NCBI GenBank assembly: GCA_013289795.1
Contig: JABCZH010000012.1
Span: forward strand, 1 to 64,000
Origin: Acidobacteriota bacterium
GTDB taxonomy: Bacteria; Acidobacteriota; Terriglobia; Terriglobales; Acidobacteriaceae
Length of the DNA stretch: 64,000 nucleotides
Direction of reading: 5' to 3'
The notes below the pieces were generated by a model that saw only the letters and a program-made list of their open reading frames with translations, did no database searches and had not been told where the DNA came from. The translations under genes were made by a program, and so were the position numbers. Below, piece after piece: positions 24,373 through 34,147 of the stretch (position 1 is its first letter; each line of letters begins with the position of its first letter).

Positions 24373-25116
24373 ATGTCGATAACTGATCCCAAGGAATTGG
24401 AAGGCATGCGGGCGGCGGGTGTCATCGTCCGAAAAATGATTGAGGCGATGAAGCAGGCGGTGCGCCCGGGCGTGACCACCGCGGAACTGGATGAAGTCGG
24501 CGCTGAGGTTATGCGGCAGCATGGGGCGAAGTCGGCGCCGCAGATGGTTTACCAGTTTCCGGGGACGAACTGCATCAGCTTGAATGACGAGGCAGTGCAT
24601 GGCATTCCGGGAGAGCGCGTAGTGCAGGACGGCGATCTGGTGAAGCTTGATGTGACCATCGAGAAAGATGGATTCATGGCGGACGCGGCGGTGACGGTGG
24701 CCGTGGGTGAGGTGCCCGAAGCCAGCCGCCGTTTGATCGAGTGCGCGGAGCGGGCGTTTGAGAAGGCAATGCTGGTGGCGCGGGCTGGGTTTCGAGCGTC
24801 CGAGATTGGCCGGGTGGTGGAGCGCGAGGTGCGGCGCAACGGCTTCTCGGTGATTCGCGATCTGGGTGGACACGGCATTGGGCGGACCATCCACGAAGAG
24901 CCGCGCATTCCCAACTATGCCGACCCCGGCGCGAATGCGATCCTGACCGAAGGGCTGGTGATTACGGTTGAACCGATTATTGCGGCGGGATCGGGACGGG
25001 CTTTCTTAGCCAAAGATGGATGGACGGTGCGCACCGCTGATGGAAGGCCTTCGGCGCACTACGAGCACACGCTGGTGATCACTAAAGGCGAGCCGATTCT
25101 GCTGACGGCGGCGTGA
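24373..25116 (+). CDS. map: Methionine aminopeptidase, type I
   Basis: This 247-residue cytosolic metalloprotease removes the initiator Met from nascent proteins. The five metal ligands are Asp93, Asp104, His167, Glu200 and Glu231, in the same spacing as in E. coli MetAP, with His76 (VHGIP) also present. There is no N-terminal zinc-finger extension. The gene is not next to secY or infA as in many genomes, so this may be a second copy. Confidence 0.95.
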   Translation: MSITDPKELEGMRAAGVIVRKMIEAMKQAVRPGVTTAELDEVGAEVMRQHGAKSAPQMVYQFPGTNCISLNDEAVHGIPGERVVQDGDLVKLDVTIEKDGFMADAAVTVAVGEVPEASRRLIECAERAFEKAMLVARAGFRASEIGRVVEREVRRNGFSVIRDLGGHGIGRTIHEEPRIPNYADPGANAILTEGLVITVEPIIAAGSGRAFLAKDGWTVRTADGRPSAHYEHTLVITKGEPILLTAA

Positions 25117-25132
25117 GCGGCAAGGGCGAACC

Positions 25133-25180
25133 CTTAGACGCAGAGATCGCAAAGAACAGCCAGCGAGTGCGCGGAGAAAC
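25133..25180. repeat. Degenerate CGCAGAGATCGCAAAG repeat
   Basis: This is an iterated CGCAGAG/CGCAAAG-type segment between map and msrA, related to those at 18686 and 20489. Confidence 0.45.
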
Positions 25181-25198
25181 CCGGAGGCGGTCCGATGC

Positions 25199-25675
25199 CT
25201 ACGCCTTGATGTGGCAACTTGCCAGACCTTTCTTCTCCAGATACTGCTGGTGGTAGTCCTCGGCTTCGTAGAACGTCACGGCGGGAACAATCTGAGTCGC
25301 GATGGGCTTCGAGAAGCGGTGAGATTTTTCGAGCGCTGCTTTGGAGGCGCGGGCGGCAGCCTCCTGCTCGGGAGTGGTGAAGAAAATCGCCGTACGATAC
25401 TGGGTGCCGAAGTCCGGTCCCTGGCGATTGACCTGGGTGGGGTCGTGATTCTCCCAGAAAACGTCGAGCAGCTTTTCGTAGGCCAGCTTGGCGGGATCGT
25501 AGTTGACTTCGACAGCCTCGGCGTGGCCAGTGCGGTCGGTGCAGACTTCTTTGTAGGTAGGGTTGCTGGTCTGGCCTCCGGTATAGCCCACACGGGTGGA
25601 GATCACGCCGGGCAACTGGCGGAACGTGGCTTCGACTCCCCAGAAACAACCTGCGGCAAAAATGGCCTTGGACAT
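25199..25675 (-). CDS. msrA: Peptide methionine sulfoxide reductase MsrA
   Basis: This 158-residue enzyme reduces Met-S-sulfoxide in proteins. The catalytic Cys10 lies in GCFWGVEA, and the substrate-binding residues sit in [13 protein letters not shown] and TQYRT. A C-terminal Cys (ASCHIKA) may be the resolving residue. ATG 25675 has AGAGGGGG upstream and begins the family sequence. The frame further out to 25774 is not conserved-looking. It has no signal peptide, so it is cytosolic. Convergent with map. Confidence 0.95.
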   Translation of the reverse strand: MSKAIFAAGCFWGVEATFRQLPGVISTRVGYTGGQTSNPTYKEVCTDRTGHAEAVEVNYDPAKLAYEKLLDVFWENHDPTQVNRQGPDFGTQYRTAIFFTTPEQEAAARASKAALEKSHRFSKPIATQIVPAVTFYEAEDYHQQYLEKKGLASCHIKA

Positions 25676-25959
25676 CGAAATACCCCCTCTTAAAGGATTG
25701 ATTGTATTGGATGCTGGAGAGCGGAGAAAGTGACAAGTGCTCCGCCGCAGATTGGCGCAGAGTTCGCAGATCAAACCCCGGAGAACTGCGCTGTCGGTTG
25801 CAAAACCCTTGTGGGGCGTGGCCTGGCCGCTGGTCCATTTGTAAAATGTATGTCAAGGCCGCAGTCTGGAGGCCTGATTCAGTGCTATAGTGGCAGGCCG
25901 CTGCCTTATCTGGGAGCGTTGATCTTCCGCTTGGAAACGGACTTTTGGGGGAACCGAAA

Positions 25960-27207
25960 ATGAGAAGCAAATCGCTGAGGTGGTTGCCAGGTAAGGCTCT
26001 TACGACGGTTGCAGTGGCCGCGATGCTGGTCAACGGCGCGTGGGCGGCCAGCAACGGGAAGATGGTCTATAGCTTTAGCGGCGGCAATGACGGAGGCGAT
26101 CCTGCCACCAGCTTGACGTTTGATGCTGCCGGCAATGGCTACGGCACCACGGTGAACGGTGGCAATGCCGGAGGATTCGGGACCGTATTCGAGTTGAAAC
26201 GGCTTTCGGGCGGGAATTTTCAGGAGATCGTTCTTTACAGCTTTTCGGGCGGGGTGGATGGAAAGAATCCTTATGGCGGTGTGATCCTCGATGGCAGCGG
26301 CAATCTTTACGGTACAACGGTTTCGGGGGGCAGCGGTGGAGTGTGTTCGGGCGATGGTTGCGGAGTGGTTTTCAAGCTGACCAACAATAATGGCAGATGG
26401 ACCGAAAGCGTGCTGTACAACTTCACCGGCGGCAACGATGGCTCGGGGCCTGGAGGCGGCGTGGTGTTTGACAAGGCCGGGAATCTCTACGGCACGACCC
26501 CCGACGGCGGCCAATTTAGCGAGGGAGTGGTGTATGAGCTCTCACTTCAGGGCGGTACGTGGACGCAGACTGTGATCCATGCCTTTACGGGCGGTAACGA
26601 TGGAGCAGTGGGTTCGCTCGGCTCGCTGCTTCTGGCTGGGGGCGACTTCTACGGCGTGTCGGAACTGGGCGGAGCGCACCAGGCTGGCACGGCATTCCGG
26701 TTGTCTCCACTCGCCGGGGGCAAGTGGAAATTCACCACCCTATACTCTTTCGGCGGACAGCCCGATGCTGCCTTTCCTTATGGGGGCCTGATCACCGACG
26801 GAAAGAACAATTTCTACGGCACGACCTATTACGGCGGCGCGAATGGGGTTGGAGCGGTATTCAAGCTGGACTTAACCGCGAAACAAGAAAGCGTTCTATA
26901 CAGCTTCGCCGAAGGCAACGACGGTGGTTATCCGACCAGCACTCTGGCCTTTGACTCGGTCGGCAACATGTATGGCACGACCTCGATGGGGGGCTTTCCC
27001 GCGTGCGACTGCGGCACGGTGTTTGAACTGAGTCCGGTGAGGGGTCATGACACCTGGACCGAAACCGTACTGCATCGCTTCAAAGAGAAGCCCGACGGTG
27101 GATACCCCTACTACGGGCTGAATGCCGACCCTTCCGGCAATCTGTTTTCGACCACTGCGTCAGGTGGAAATAGCGAGGCCGGGATTGTATTCGAGTTCAC
27201 GCCGTAG
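25960..27207 (+). CDS. Secreted GloVer-repeat protein
   Basis: This 415-residue protein has a signal peptide (about 1-30, ending AWAAS) and about eight repeats of the GloVer type (TIGR03803-like): YSFSGGNDG, then a NLYGTT core, then G-GTVFEL. The repeats fill the whole mature region and form a beta-propeller-like array. The role is unknown; related proteins are abundant in Acidobacteriota. ATG 25960 is preceded by TTGGGGGAA. It shares repeat type with the two genes at 61.3-64 kb but lacks their IPT domain. Confidence 0.85.
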   Translation: MRSKSLRWLPGKALTTVAVAAMLVNGAWAASNGKMVYSFSGGNDGGDPATSLTFDAAGNGYGTTVNGGNAGGFGTVFELKRLSGGNFQEIVLYSFSGGVDGKNPYGGVILDGSGNLYGTTVSGGSGGVCSGDGCGVVFKLTNNNGRWTESVLYNFTGGNDGSGPGGGVVFDKAGNLYGTTPDGGQFSEGVVYELSLQGGTWTQTVIHAFTGGNDGAVGSLGSLLLAGGDFYGVSELGGAHQAGTAFRLSPLAGGKWKFTTLYSFGGQPDAAFPYGGLITDGKNNFYGTTYYGGANGVGAVFKLDLTAKQESVLYSFAEGNDGGYPTSTLAFDSVGNMYGTTSMGGFPACDCGTVFELSPVRGHDTWTETVLHRFKEKPDGGYPYYGLNADPSGNLFSTTASGGNSEAGIVFEFTP

Positions 27208-27331
27208 CTCAGCAGGACCTCACTACTGAAGTCGCGGGGCCCTCTGAAGCAGGTGAACTCTGCCTGTTTAAGGCGCCGCCGGCCTTTGCGTTCGACCTGC
27301 CGGGCTGTTGCTCCTGGGGAGGTAGAACTTC

Positions 27332-28360
27332 ATGAAACGGATCGCGGTTGGGGCCTCGCTGGTATTGGCCGTTTTGACCCTGGCCAGTTTCATTGCCGGA
27401 CAGGCGCAGAAGGCCTTCAATCAACTGCCTCAAGGTGTGCCCGAATTGCAGATCCAGCCTCCCAGGTTGGATGCGGGGGCACGTTTGAACCCGCTGAAGG
27501 TAGCGCTGCTGAAGTGGTATGCGGCCAATAGGGTGCCCACCGGATTTCCTGTCGGCAAGGAGCCGGAGGGAGTGGCCTTTGACGGCGCAAACATCTGGAC
27601 GGCAAACTTTGGCGACGGCACGATAAGCAAGCTACGGGCCAGCGACGGCGCTTCCCAGGGGACATTTACGGTTGGTGGCTCTCCCACAGGCCTCATCTTC
27701 GATGGAGCCAGCATTTGGGTAACAAATTCCACAGGCGCAAATCTCACCAAGGTACGGGCCAGCGATGGCACGATCATCGGCAATTTTACTGTGGGCGCTG
27801 GGCTGTTCTGGGGGACGTTCGACGGGGCCGATATTTGGGTAACGACCGGAACCAGTTCAGGGAGCGGATACGCAAACAAAGTGCGGGCCAGCGACGGGAA
27901 AATTCTGGGTACGTTCAGTGTTGGGCCGTATCCAATCGCGGCCGCCTTCGACGGTGCCAACGTGTGGATCACGGATCAAGGCAACGCAACCGTAACCAAG
28001 CTGCGAGCCAGCGACGGTGTGGTCTTGGGGACGTTCGGTGTTGGGCTCGAGCCAACTGGTGTCGTCTTTGATGGGGCGAATGTCTGGACAGCGAACCGCG
28101 GGGATGGCACTGTCAGCAAGCTGCGAGCAAGTGATGGCACGGTCTTGGGGACGTTTCCGGCGGGAAACTTACCCTACGGCATTGCCTTCGATGGAGAAAA
28201 TATATGGGTGACTGCAGGCCTGCAGCTCGCAGAGCTACGAGCCAGCGACGGTAAGACGTTGCGCGTCTTCTATGCCCATACGAACTTTACCGGCGTGGCC
28301 TTCGATGGTGCGAATATCTGGGTGGCTGGATACAACGACAACAAGATCGGCAAGCTGTAG
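27332..28360 (+). CDS. Exported seven-bladed beta-propeller, paralogue 1
   Basis: This 342-residue protein has a signal or anchor peptide (about 1-27), a conserved pre-propeller element LNPLKVALLKWY, then seven repeats of about 40 residues built as FxVGxxPxGVAFDGANIWV-TN-GDGTVSKLRASDGxxLGT. This is the NHL/YVTN-like propeller type. It is the first of three tandem paralogues. GAGG lies 6-9 bases before the ATG. Propellers of this form usually bind ligands or partner proteins in the envelope; no catalytic residues are seen. Confidence 0.85.
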   Translation: MKRIAVGASLVLAVLTLASFIAGQAQKAFNQLPQGVPELQIQPPRLDAGARLNPLKVALLKWYAANRVPTGFPVGKEPEGVAFDGANIWTANFGDGTISKLRASDGASQGTFTVGGSPTGLIFDGASIWVTNSTGANLTKVRASDGTIIGNFTVGAGLFWGTFDGADIWVTTGTSSGSGYANKVRASDGKILGTFSVGPYPIAAAFDGANVWITDQGNATVTKLRASDGVVLGTFGVGLEPTGVVFDGANVWTANRGDGTVSKLRASDGTVLGTFPAGNLPYGIAFDGENIWVTAGLQLAELRASDGKTLRVFYAHTNFTGVAFDGANIWVAGYNDNKIGKL

Positions 28361-28393
28361 AGCAACGTGACCCCCGAAGGGGAGTAGAAAGCC

Positions 28394-29395
28394 ATGAAGA
28401 CTCGAATCGCGATTGGCGTGTCTCTGATCGCCGTAGCTCTGGTGACGGCGAACTTGTTCGCAAGCCATGCGCAGCAAGCCGCTGGGGAGCAGCCAATCGG
28501 AAACGGCGCACCGCCGTTGTCGAACCCGCTGAAGGTGGCGCTGCTGAAGTGGTATAAGGCGAACACCGTGCCCACGGAATTTGCTGTCGGTGCCCTGCCC
28601 ATCGGCGTGGCTTTCGATGGCGCGAACATCTGGGTAGCGAGCGGCAGCGGAGTGACCGAGTTACGGGCTAGCGATGGCCAACTTCTTGGCACGTTTGCGA
28701 CGGGCAGTGGCCCGGGTGGGGTCACCTATGACGGGGCGAACATGTGGGTTTCAAACAGCGGCGAGAGCACGGTAAGCAAAGTGCGGGCCAGCGATGGCAA
28801 GGTTTTGGGCAAGTTCACCGTGCCGGGCGTAGTGGCTTGGTGGATGACGTTCGACGGAGCGAATATTTGGGTGCCGACGTCGTCGAAAACCGGTAACGGC
28901 TCGGTCACCAAACTCAGAGCGAGTGACGGGGCGAATCTGGGCAGCTTCACCGTAGGGAACTCGCCCGCGGCGCTCGCTTTTGACGGTGAAAATGTGTGGG
29001 TGACCAACCTGGGCAGCAACAACGTGAGCAAGCTGCGGGCCAGCGATGGCACGGTCTTGGGTACTTTTGCCGTGGGTGGTCAGCCCTTCGGGATCGCTTT
29101 TGATGGGGCCGACATGTGGGTAGTAAACCAGGGGGATGGAACGGTGTCCAAGCTGCGGGCCAGCGACGGCACGGTTCTGGGCACGTTTACGGTCGGTGGG
29201 TCGCCATATGGCGTGGCATTTGATGGCGCGAACGTCTGGGTCACGGGTATGCCCGAGCTGTTCGAGCTGCGGGCAAGCGATGGCAGGGCGATAGGACACT
29301 GGCACAACCCCGGAACCAACGCGACCGGCGTCGCATTTGATGGTGCAAACATCTGGGTGGCTGGATACAACAACAACAAAATCGGCAAGTTATAG
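28394..29395 (+). CDS. Exported seven-bladed beta-propeller, paralogue 2
   Basis: This 333-residue paralogue of the preceding gene has the same architecture: signal peptide (about 1-27), the LNPLKVALLKWY-like element and seven RASDG repeats. A 33-base spacer with GGGGAGTAGAAAG upstream of the ATG is nearly the same as that before paralogue 3, so whole gene plus ribosome binding site was duplicated. One blade (VPGVVAWWMTFDGANIW) has an aromatic cluster different from the others. Confidence 0.85.
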   Translation: MKTRIAIGVSLIAVALVTANLFASHAQQAAGEQPIGNGAPPLSNPLKVALLKWYKANTVPTEFAVGALPIGVAFDGANIWVASGSGVTELRASDGQLLGTFATGSGPGGVTYDGANMWVSNSGESTVSKVRASDGKVLGKFTVPGVVAWWMTFDGANIWVPTSSKTGNGSVTKLRASDGANLGSFTVGNSPAALAFDGENVWVTNLGSNNVSKLRASDGTVLGTFAVGGQPFGIAFDGADMWVVNQGDGTVSKLRASDGTVLGTFTVGGSPYGVAFDGANVWVTGMPELFELRASDGRAIGHWHNPGTNATGVAFDGANIWVAGYNNNKIGKL

Positions 29396-29427
29396 AACAA
29401 CGTGACCGCCCAGGGGAGTAGAAACAA

Positions 29428-30447
29428 ATGAAAACTCGCATCCTAAGTTGCGTGTCTCTGATTGTTGTAGCTCTGGCGATGGCGAACTTGCTGCCGATCC
29501 AGGCGCAGAAGCCGATCAATCAACCGGTACAGGCAGGGGCGGAGTTGCAGACGCAGCCTCAGCCTCCTAAGTTGGATGCGGGGGCACATCTAAATCCGCT
29601 GAAGATTGCGCTGCTGAAGTGGTATCTCGTTAACGAGACCACGCGCTTTCCGGTTGGCAACGAGCCCTATGGAGTCTGCTTTGACGGGGCGAATATCTGG
29701 ACCGCTAATTTTGGCGACGGTACGGTGACCAAGCTCCGGGCAAGTGACGGCGAAGTGCTGGGAACCTTCCAGGCTGGAATCGAGCCCTACGGCGTGACTT
29801 TCGATGGCGCCAACATTTGGGTGTCGAATGTTGGCGACGGCACGGTAGACAAGCTACGCGCCGGCGATGGCAAGAACCTGGGCATTTTCCAGCTGAACGT
29901 TCCAGCCACCTGGATGGCCTTTGATGGTGCCAACATCTGGGTGCCAAATGGTGGCAACACGTTAACGAAGCTACGGGCCAGTGACGGCAAGAATCTGGGC
30001 AACTTCGGGGTGGGCAGCAGTCCCTTCCAGGCGGCCTTTGACGGGACGAATGTGTGGGTCACGAACGGCGTCTCTAACACTGTAATGAAGCTGCGGGCCA
30101 GTGATGGGAAACTCTTAGGGACTTTCCCGGCAGGCTCGGGACCGATCGGGATCGCTTTTGACGGGGCAAACATGTGGATTGCCGATAACGGGGGCGGGAC
30201 TGTCACAGAGCTGCGGGCTAGCGATGGTGCGCTGCTAGGAACATTCAATGCCCCTATTGAGCCGTATGGCATCGCTTTCGACGGGGAGAACATATGGGTC
30301 TCGGGGAATTATGTGAATGTGTTGCGCGCCAGCGATGGAGCGTCGCTGGGCCTTTTCAGCCCAAATACAAATACAGTGGGTGTCGCCTTTGACGGGGCGA
30401 ACATCTGGATCGCGGGGCAGAACATCAACAAAGTAGGTAAGCTCTAG
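29428..30447 (+). CDS. Exported seven-bladed beta-propeller, paralogue 3
   Basis: This 339-residue paralogue ends the tandem set. Signal peptide (about 1-27), Gln/Pro-rich spacer, LNPLKIALLKWY element and seven RASDG-type repeats are present. The spacer before it is GGGGAGTAGAAACAA. The longer linker and the element sequence are closest to paralogue 1, which hints at an order of duplication. Confidence 0.85.
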   Translation: MKTRILSCVSLIVVALAMANLLPIQAQKPINQPVQAGAELQTQPQPPKLDAGAHLNPLKIALLKWYLVNETTRFPVGNEPYGVCFDGANIWTANFGDGTVTKLRASDGEVLGTFQAGIEPYGVTFDGANIWVSNVGDGTVDKLRAGDGKNLGIFQLNVPATWMAFDGANIWVPNGGNTLTKLRASDGKNLGNFGVGSSPFQAAFDGTNVWVTNGVSNTVMKLRASDGKLLGTFPAGSGPIGIAFDGANMWIADNGGGTVTELRASDGALLGTFNAPIEPYGIAFDGENIWVSGNYVNVLRASDGASLGLFSPNTNTVGVAFDGANIWIAGQNINKVGKL

Positions 30448-30507
30448 CATCAAACCGGAGAACTTTTTCGCGAACTCACTTTAAGGCTTACAATCTCAGC
30501 CGGACAT

Positions 30508-30535
30508 CTTCGGCCGGACATGGTGTTGTCCGAAG
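30508..30535 (+). promoter_or_regulatory. Leader hairpin before the 30569 gene
   Basis: CTTCGG and CCGAAG enclose a second inverted pair CGGACA/TGTCCG, a nested stem-loop about 35 bases before the start codon. It could be a 5' UTR control element. Confidence 0.3.
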
Positions 30536-30568
30536 CTGTACCTGCGCGCCTATCTAAGGAGGCCTCCG

Positions 30569-31969
30569 GTGATACGCCTATTGTGTTACATCTCGGTAGT
30601 CCTGCTGTGTTTGTGCAGCCTTGCGTCCGCCGACCTGAAGATCACAACCCGTACGACGGTGATGGGACACACGACTGAAAGTACGGTGTACATCAAAGGG
30701 CCGCGGCAGCGCACCGAGATGAGTTTCGGGGGCCATAGTTCGGTTTCGATCATGCAGTGTGATCAGAAGCGCCTGATCACCGTGAACGGCAACCAATGCG
30801 TCGTCATGGCGATGGGCGGCGGTGAAACCTCTTGTCCCTCGATGCCAAGCCTGGCTGCCTTGGCACGGGAGGGAGCTGGGGGCGAGGCTGCGCCCGCGCG
30901 CAAAGGTGGCGTCCTGACCATTACTCGCACCGCCAACGACACCGGCGAGCGCCAGGACATGCTCGGCTACAAGGCCCGCCACATCAAGACTTCCATGACC
31001 ATGGAGTCCAGCCCCGACGCTTGCAATCAATCTCACATGAAGATGGAAATCGATGGTTGGTACGCCGGTCTGTCAGCAGGGTTTTCCTGCTCGGACGAGT
31101 CGTACCGCTCGTTGGCCTGCGGTGGGGGTAAAGGCGGACGCTCGGGATGCAATGACCGGATTGTGATGAAGGGCGGCGGAAGTTCGCCACAGGGATACCC
31201 GCTGAAGCAGACCACTACGATTGTTTCGGACCAGGGGACATTCACCACCTCGACGGAAGTAGTGGAACTGACCAACACCTCGCTGGATGACCCGCTGTTC
31301 GAGATGCCATCCGGCTGCCGGGTGATGGACATGTCGGCGATGACCGCTGGCGCTGCGGCAGCGCCATCGGAGTCAGCCCCTGAACCGGCTGCGGCAAAAG
31401 AAACTCCAGCGGCTCAACCCGCTGCTGCCCCTGCGCCCACCGTCGCGCCCAAGGCCGCCGGCGTGGTGCGCATTGGCGTGGTCAAGATCAAAGACATGAG
31501 CGGCCAATCGCTGCCCACCGACAACCTTCGCGTAAATCTGATGAGCGAGTTCGCTCGCCAGCAAATGGATCCCGTCCCACTGGATGCCGACACGCCCCAA
31601 GCGGATGTGGAGAGCGAAGCTCGTTCCAAGCAATGTGACTATTTCGTTTATACCGTTTCGACGCAAGTGACGGAGCCTGGCAGCGCCGGGCTGCCGCCGT
31701 CCGCGCTACCCAAGGGAGTGAAACTGGATCCCGCCAAGTTTCAAGCCTTGAGCAATGTGACCCTCTATAAAGTGGGCAAGCCGCTTCCGGAGATTAAGGA
31801 GCTGCCGTTGACGGCCGACGCGACTCAGTTCAATGTCGATGCGGTCATGGGCACCTTCGTCCAGGAGTCCGACAGGATTGCCCAGCAAATTGCCGACGAT
31901 GCTCATCCCAAGCCGGCTGCAAAAGGCCCCAGGGCTGCGGCGAAGGCAAGTGCGAAGAAGCCGAACTAG
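30569..31969 (+). CDS. Exported two-domain hypothetical protein
   Basis: This 466-residue protein starts at GTG 30569 with AAGGAGG 5 bases upstream. A signal peptide (about 1-20) leads into a first domain (about 22-250) that looks like a LolA/DUF4412-type barrel. It has Cys-containing segments (MQCDQKR, SCPSMPS, CSDESYRSLACGGG) and GCRVMDMS at its end. An Ala/Pro-rich linker (about 255-300) follows, then a second alpha/beta domain (about 305-440) beginning RIGVVKIKDMSGQ, similar in outline to TolB-N or CsgG-like folds. The role is unknown. Confidence 0.7.
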   Translation: MIRLLCYISVVLLCLCSLASADLKITTRTTVMGHTTESTVYIKGPRQRTEMSFGGHSSVSIMQCDQKRLITVNGNQCVVMAMGGGETSCPSMPSLAALAREGAGGEAAPARKGGVLTITRTANDTGERQDMLGYKARHIKTSMTMESSPDACNQSHMKMEIDGWYAGLSAGFSCSDESYRSLACGGGKGGRSGCNDRIVMKGGGSSPQGYPLKQTTTIVSDQGTFTTSTEVVELTNTSLDDPLFEMPSGCRVMDMSAMTAGAAAAPSESAPEPAAAKETPAAQPAAAPAPTVAPKAAGVVRIGVVKIKDMSGQSLPTDNLRVNLMSEFARQQMDPVPLDADTPQADVESEARSKQCDYFVYTVSTQVTEPGSAGLPPSALPKGVKLDPAKFQALSNVTLYKVGKPLPEIKELPLTADATQFNVDAVMGTFVQESDRIAQQIADDAHPKPAAKGPRAAAKASAKKPN

Positions 31970-31994
31970 ATGATGTTGACGTGGACCGACGGGG

Positions 31995-32498
31995 GTGCTG
32001 AGCGTGGATGATCGGCGAATATTGCTGAAGCATTTTCTGGCCGCTCTGGCCTATAGGACGCAGAAAGCCCTTCGCGGGGCGCCACCCGATTTCTCAGCGT
32101 TCCGGGTTGCGCCTCAGGTTCGGACGCCGCATGAGTTGATTCGTCACATGGACAGCGTTTTGGGATACGCCCGCACCTTTTTCGTCGGTGGCAATTACCG
32201 CGCGCCTGTACTGCCCGACTTTGCCGCTGCGGTTGCACATTTTCACGAGACACTGGCGGACGTGGCGAAGCACCTTGAAATAGGAACGCAGTTTCGAGGC
32301 ATCACTGCCGAAATCATGCTTCAGGGTCCCTTTTCCGACGCTATGACTCATGCTGGCCAACTGGCCATGTTACGACGGCTGGCCGGCAGTCCGGTTCCGC
32401 CCGAGAACTTCGTGTTTGCCGCCGTCAGTGCTGCCAATCTCGGTCCCGATCAGCCGCTCCCAGTCAGTCCTGATAAAGATTGGCCGGAGAGACCCTAA
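31995..32498 (+). CDS. DinB-like four-helix protein
   Basis: This 167-residue protein has DinB-superfamily features: helices with TPHELIRHMDSVL and a C-terminal DAMTHAGQLAMLRRLAGSPV, where His residues likely coordinate a metal. Some DinB proteins are thiol transferases. The start is uncertain: GTG 31995 or GTG 32004, neither with a strong ribosome binding site. It follows the 30569 gene at 25 bases and may share its transcript. Confidence 0.8.
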   Translation: MLSVDDRRILLKHFLAALAYRTQKALRGAPPDFSAFRVAPQVRTPHELIRHMDSVLGYARTFFVGGNYRAPVLPDFAAAVAHFHETLADVAKHLEIGTQFRGITAEIMLQGPFSDAMTHAGQLAMLRRLAGSPVPPENFVFAAVSAANLGPDQPLPVSPDKDWPERP

Positions 32499-32634
32499 GT
32501 GTGAAGCAATCCCGGCCGGCTGGAGGGGACGGCGAAACTGACCCACTACGGGACTTATGGCCCGGTTGACGTGGCGCGGATTCCGCAATAGACTCCGGTA
32601 GCGGCCCTTTCTCCCCGGGCTGGTTCGAGGTTCT

Positions 32635-33936
32635 GTGACCCTAAACCTTCCACAGCGTGGGATTTCCCGGCATGCCTGGCTGTTTTGTCTGGCCTTGCTG
32701 CTGGTGCCATTCCTGCGCGCGGCGGTTGGCAGCCCGGCGTTTTCGCCTCAAACACGGGTGGGTTACAGAGTCGGAGATCAGTGGGAGCCGGCGATTGCCG
32801 CCGATGGCTTCGGCCACGTCTATGTTCTCTATCCGCAGTACGGACAAGTGCTGGCTTGTATGTATTGTCCGGTGCCTTCGATGACTCTGCTGATCAGCAG
32901 TAACAACGGCACTACCTGGCAGCCGGCGCGCGAGATTACTTCTCATCTTACCGGTCAGTTTGATCCCCAGATCGTGGTTGATCCTGCCGACCACCGGACG
33001 GTGTATGCGGCCTGGCTACAGAACCGGAACACGGATGCGGTGGTGGCGAAGTCGGTGGACTTCGGCCAGAGCTGGTCGGTGGTGATCGCGGACCGCGATG
33101 GCGAAGATGCCGACAAGCCGGTACTCGCGGTGCGAGGCCAGGATGTGTATCTCGCTTTCAATCGCGATGGCAAGATGCGAGTGGCGGCATCGCACAATGG
33201 CGGCGTTACGTTCACGGTCGGGGACGTCGATCGAGAGTTGAACTTGATACGGGCTCTAGGCGGCGGGGCCACGGTGGATCCTGAGCGCGGCATTCACGTC
33301 GCGTGGGCAGGCTATACCCACAGCAGCGCTGCCCGGGGACGAGTGAACCTGTACGCCAGCCGATCCTCCGACGGCGGCAAGACTTGGGCGACGACCCGCA
33401 TGGCGAGTTCGAGTGTGGCTCCGGACTGCTCGGCATTCCACTGCGAGTGGGGTTTCCTGGGGGCGCAGATCACGATTGCTTCCGACGCGGCGGGGACTTT
33501 GTACACATTGTGGAATGCGGGTACCCGGTATGAGGCTCCGCAAAGAATCTATTTCGCGTCCTCCACCACCGCGGGAGAAACCTGGTCGGCGCCAACGGAT
33601 GTTTCCCTTGCGCCGAAAGGAGTGGAGCACGCGTTCCCGGCATTGGTGGCGGGAGAAGACGGCGACGTGCGCATTGCGTGGATGGATACGCGTCATGCTC
33701 CGCTCTGGAACACCTTCTATCGCAGCTCCAGCAACGGTGGAGCAACCTGGTCGGCGGAGTCAAAGCTTTCCAGCTACGTGCCGGGCTACCGGTATATTCG
33801 GTCGAAGGGATACAGCTTCCCGTTTGGCGATTACTTCGAAATGGACATCGACAACCAGGGCCGCACCCAGGCGGTGTGGGGCGAAGGGCTCAACTTCCGC
33901 TCTCCTGGCTCGATCTGGTATAGCAGCGGCAGGTGA
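32635..33936 (+). CDS. Exported Asp-box (sialidase/BNR-like) beta-propeller
   Basis: This 433-residue protein starts at GTG 32635. A signal or anchor sequence (about 14-32) is followed by Asp-box-like motifs in successive blades: SSNNGTTW, SVDFGQSW, SHNGGVTF, SSDGGKTW, STTAGETW and SSNGGATW. This is the six-bladed BNR/sialidase fold. The Arg triad and Tyr nucleophile of true sialidases are not evident, so the protein is a sialidase-like propeller of unknown activity. Likely exported. Confidence 0.78.
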   Translation: MTLNLPQRGISRHAWLFCLALLLVPFLRAAVGSPAFSPQTRVGYRVGDQWEPAIAADGFGHVYVLYPQYGQVLACMYCPVPSMTLLISSNNGTTWQPAREITSHLTGQFDPQIVVDPADHRTVYAAWLQNRNTDAVVAKSVDFGQSWSVVIADRDGEDADKPVLAVRGQDVYLAFNRDGKMRVAASHNGGVTFTVGDVDRELNLIRALGGGATVDPERGIHVAWAGYTHSSAARGRVNLYASRSSDGGKTWATTRMASSSVAPDCSAFHCEWGFLGAQITIASDAAGTLYTLWNAGTRYEAPQRIYFASSTTAGETWSAPTDVSLAPKGVEHAFPALVAGEDGDVRIAWMDTRHAPLWNTFYRSSSNGGATWSAESKLSSYVPGYRYIRSKGYSFPFGDYFEMDIDNQGRTQAVWGEGLNFRSPGSIWYSSGR

Positions 33937-34147
33937 TCAGTCCGGATTGGTGTGTTGCAAAACCACCGGTCAGACCTATCTCCCCGCCTGCTCCTCACTA
34001 AACGTTCCAGCTCTTCAGGTTCACTTCAGTTTGAATATGGGAAGGTCATGTTGGTTGCGCGGCGCCATGGTTGGAAAGTGAGTGGTGCTGTGGTGCAATG
34101 TTGGGTCAGCCATTATCTCTTTCCTCACCTATAGGGAGGGTTTCTGC

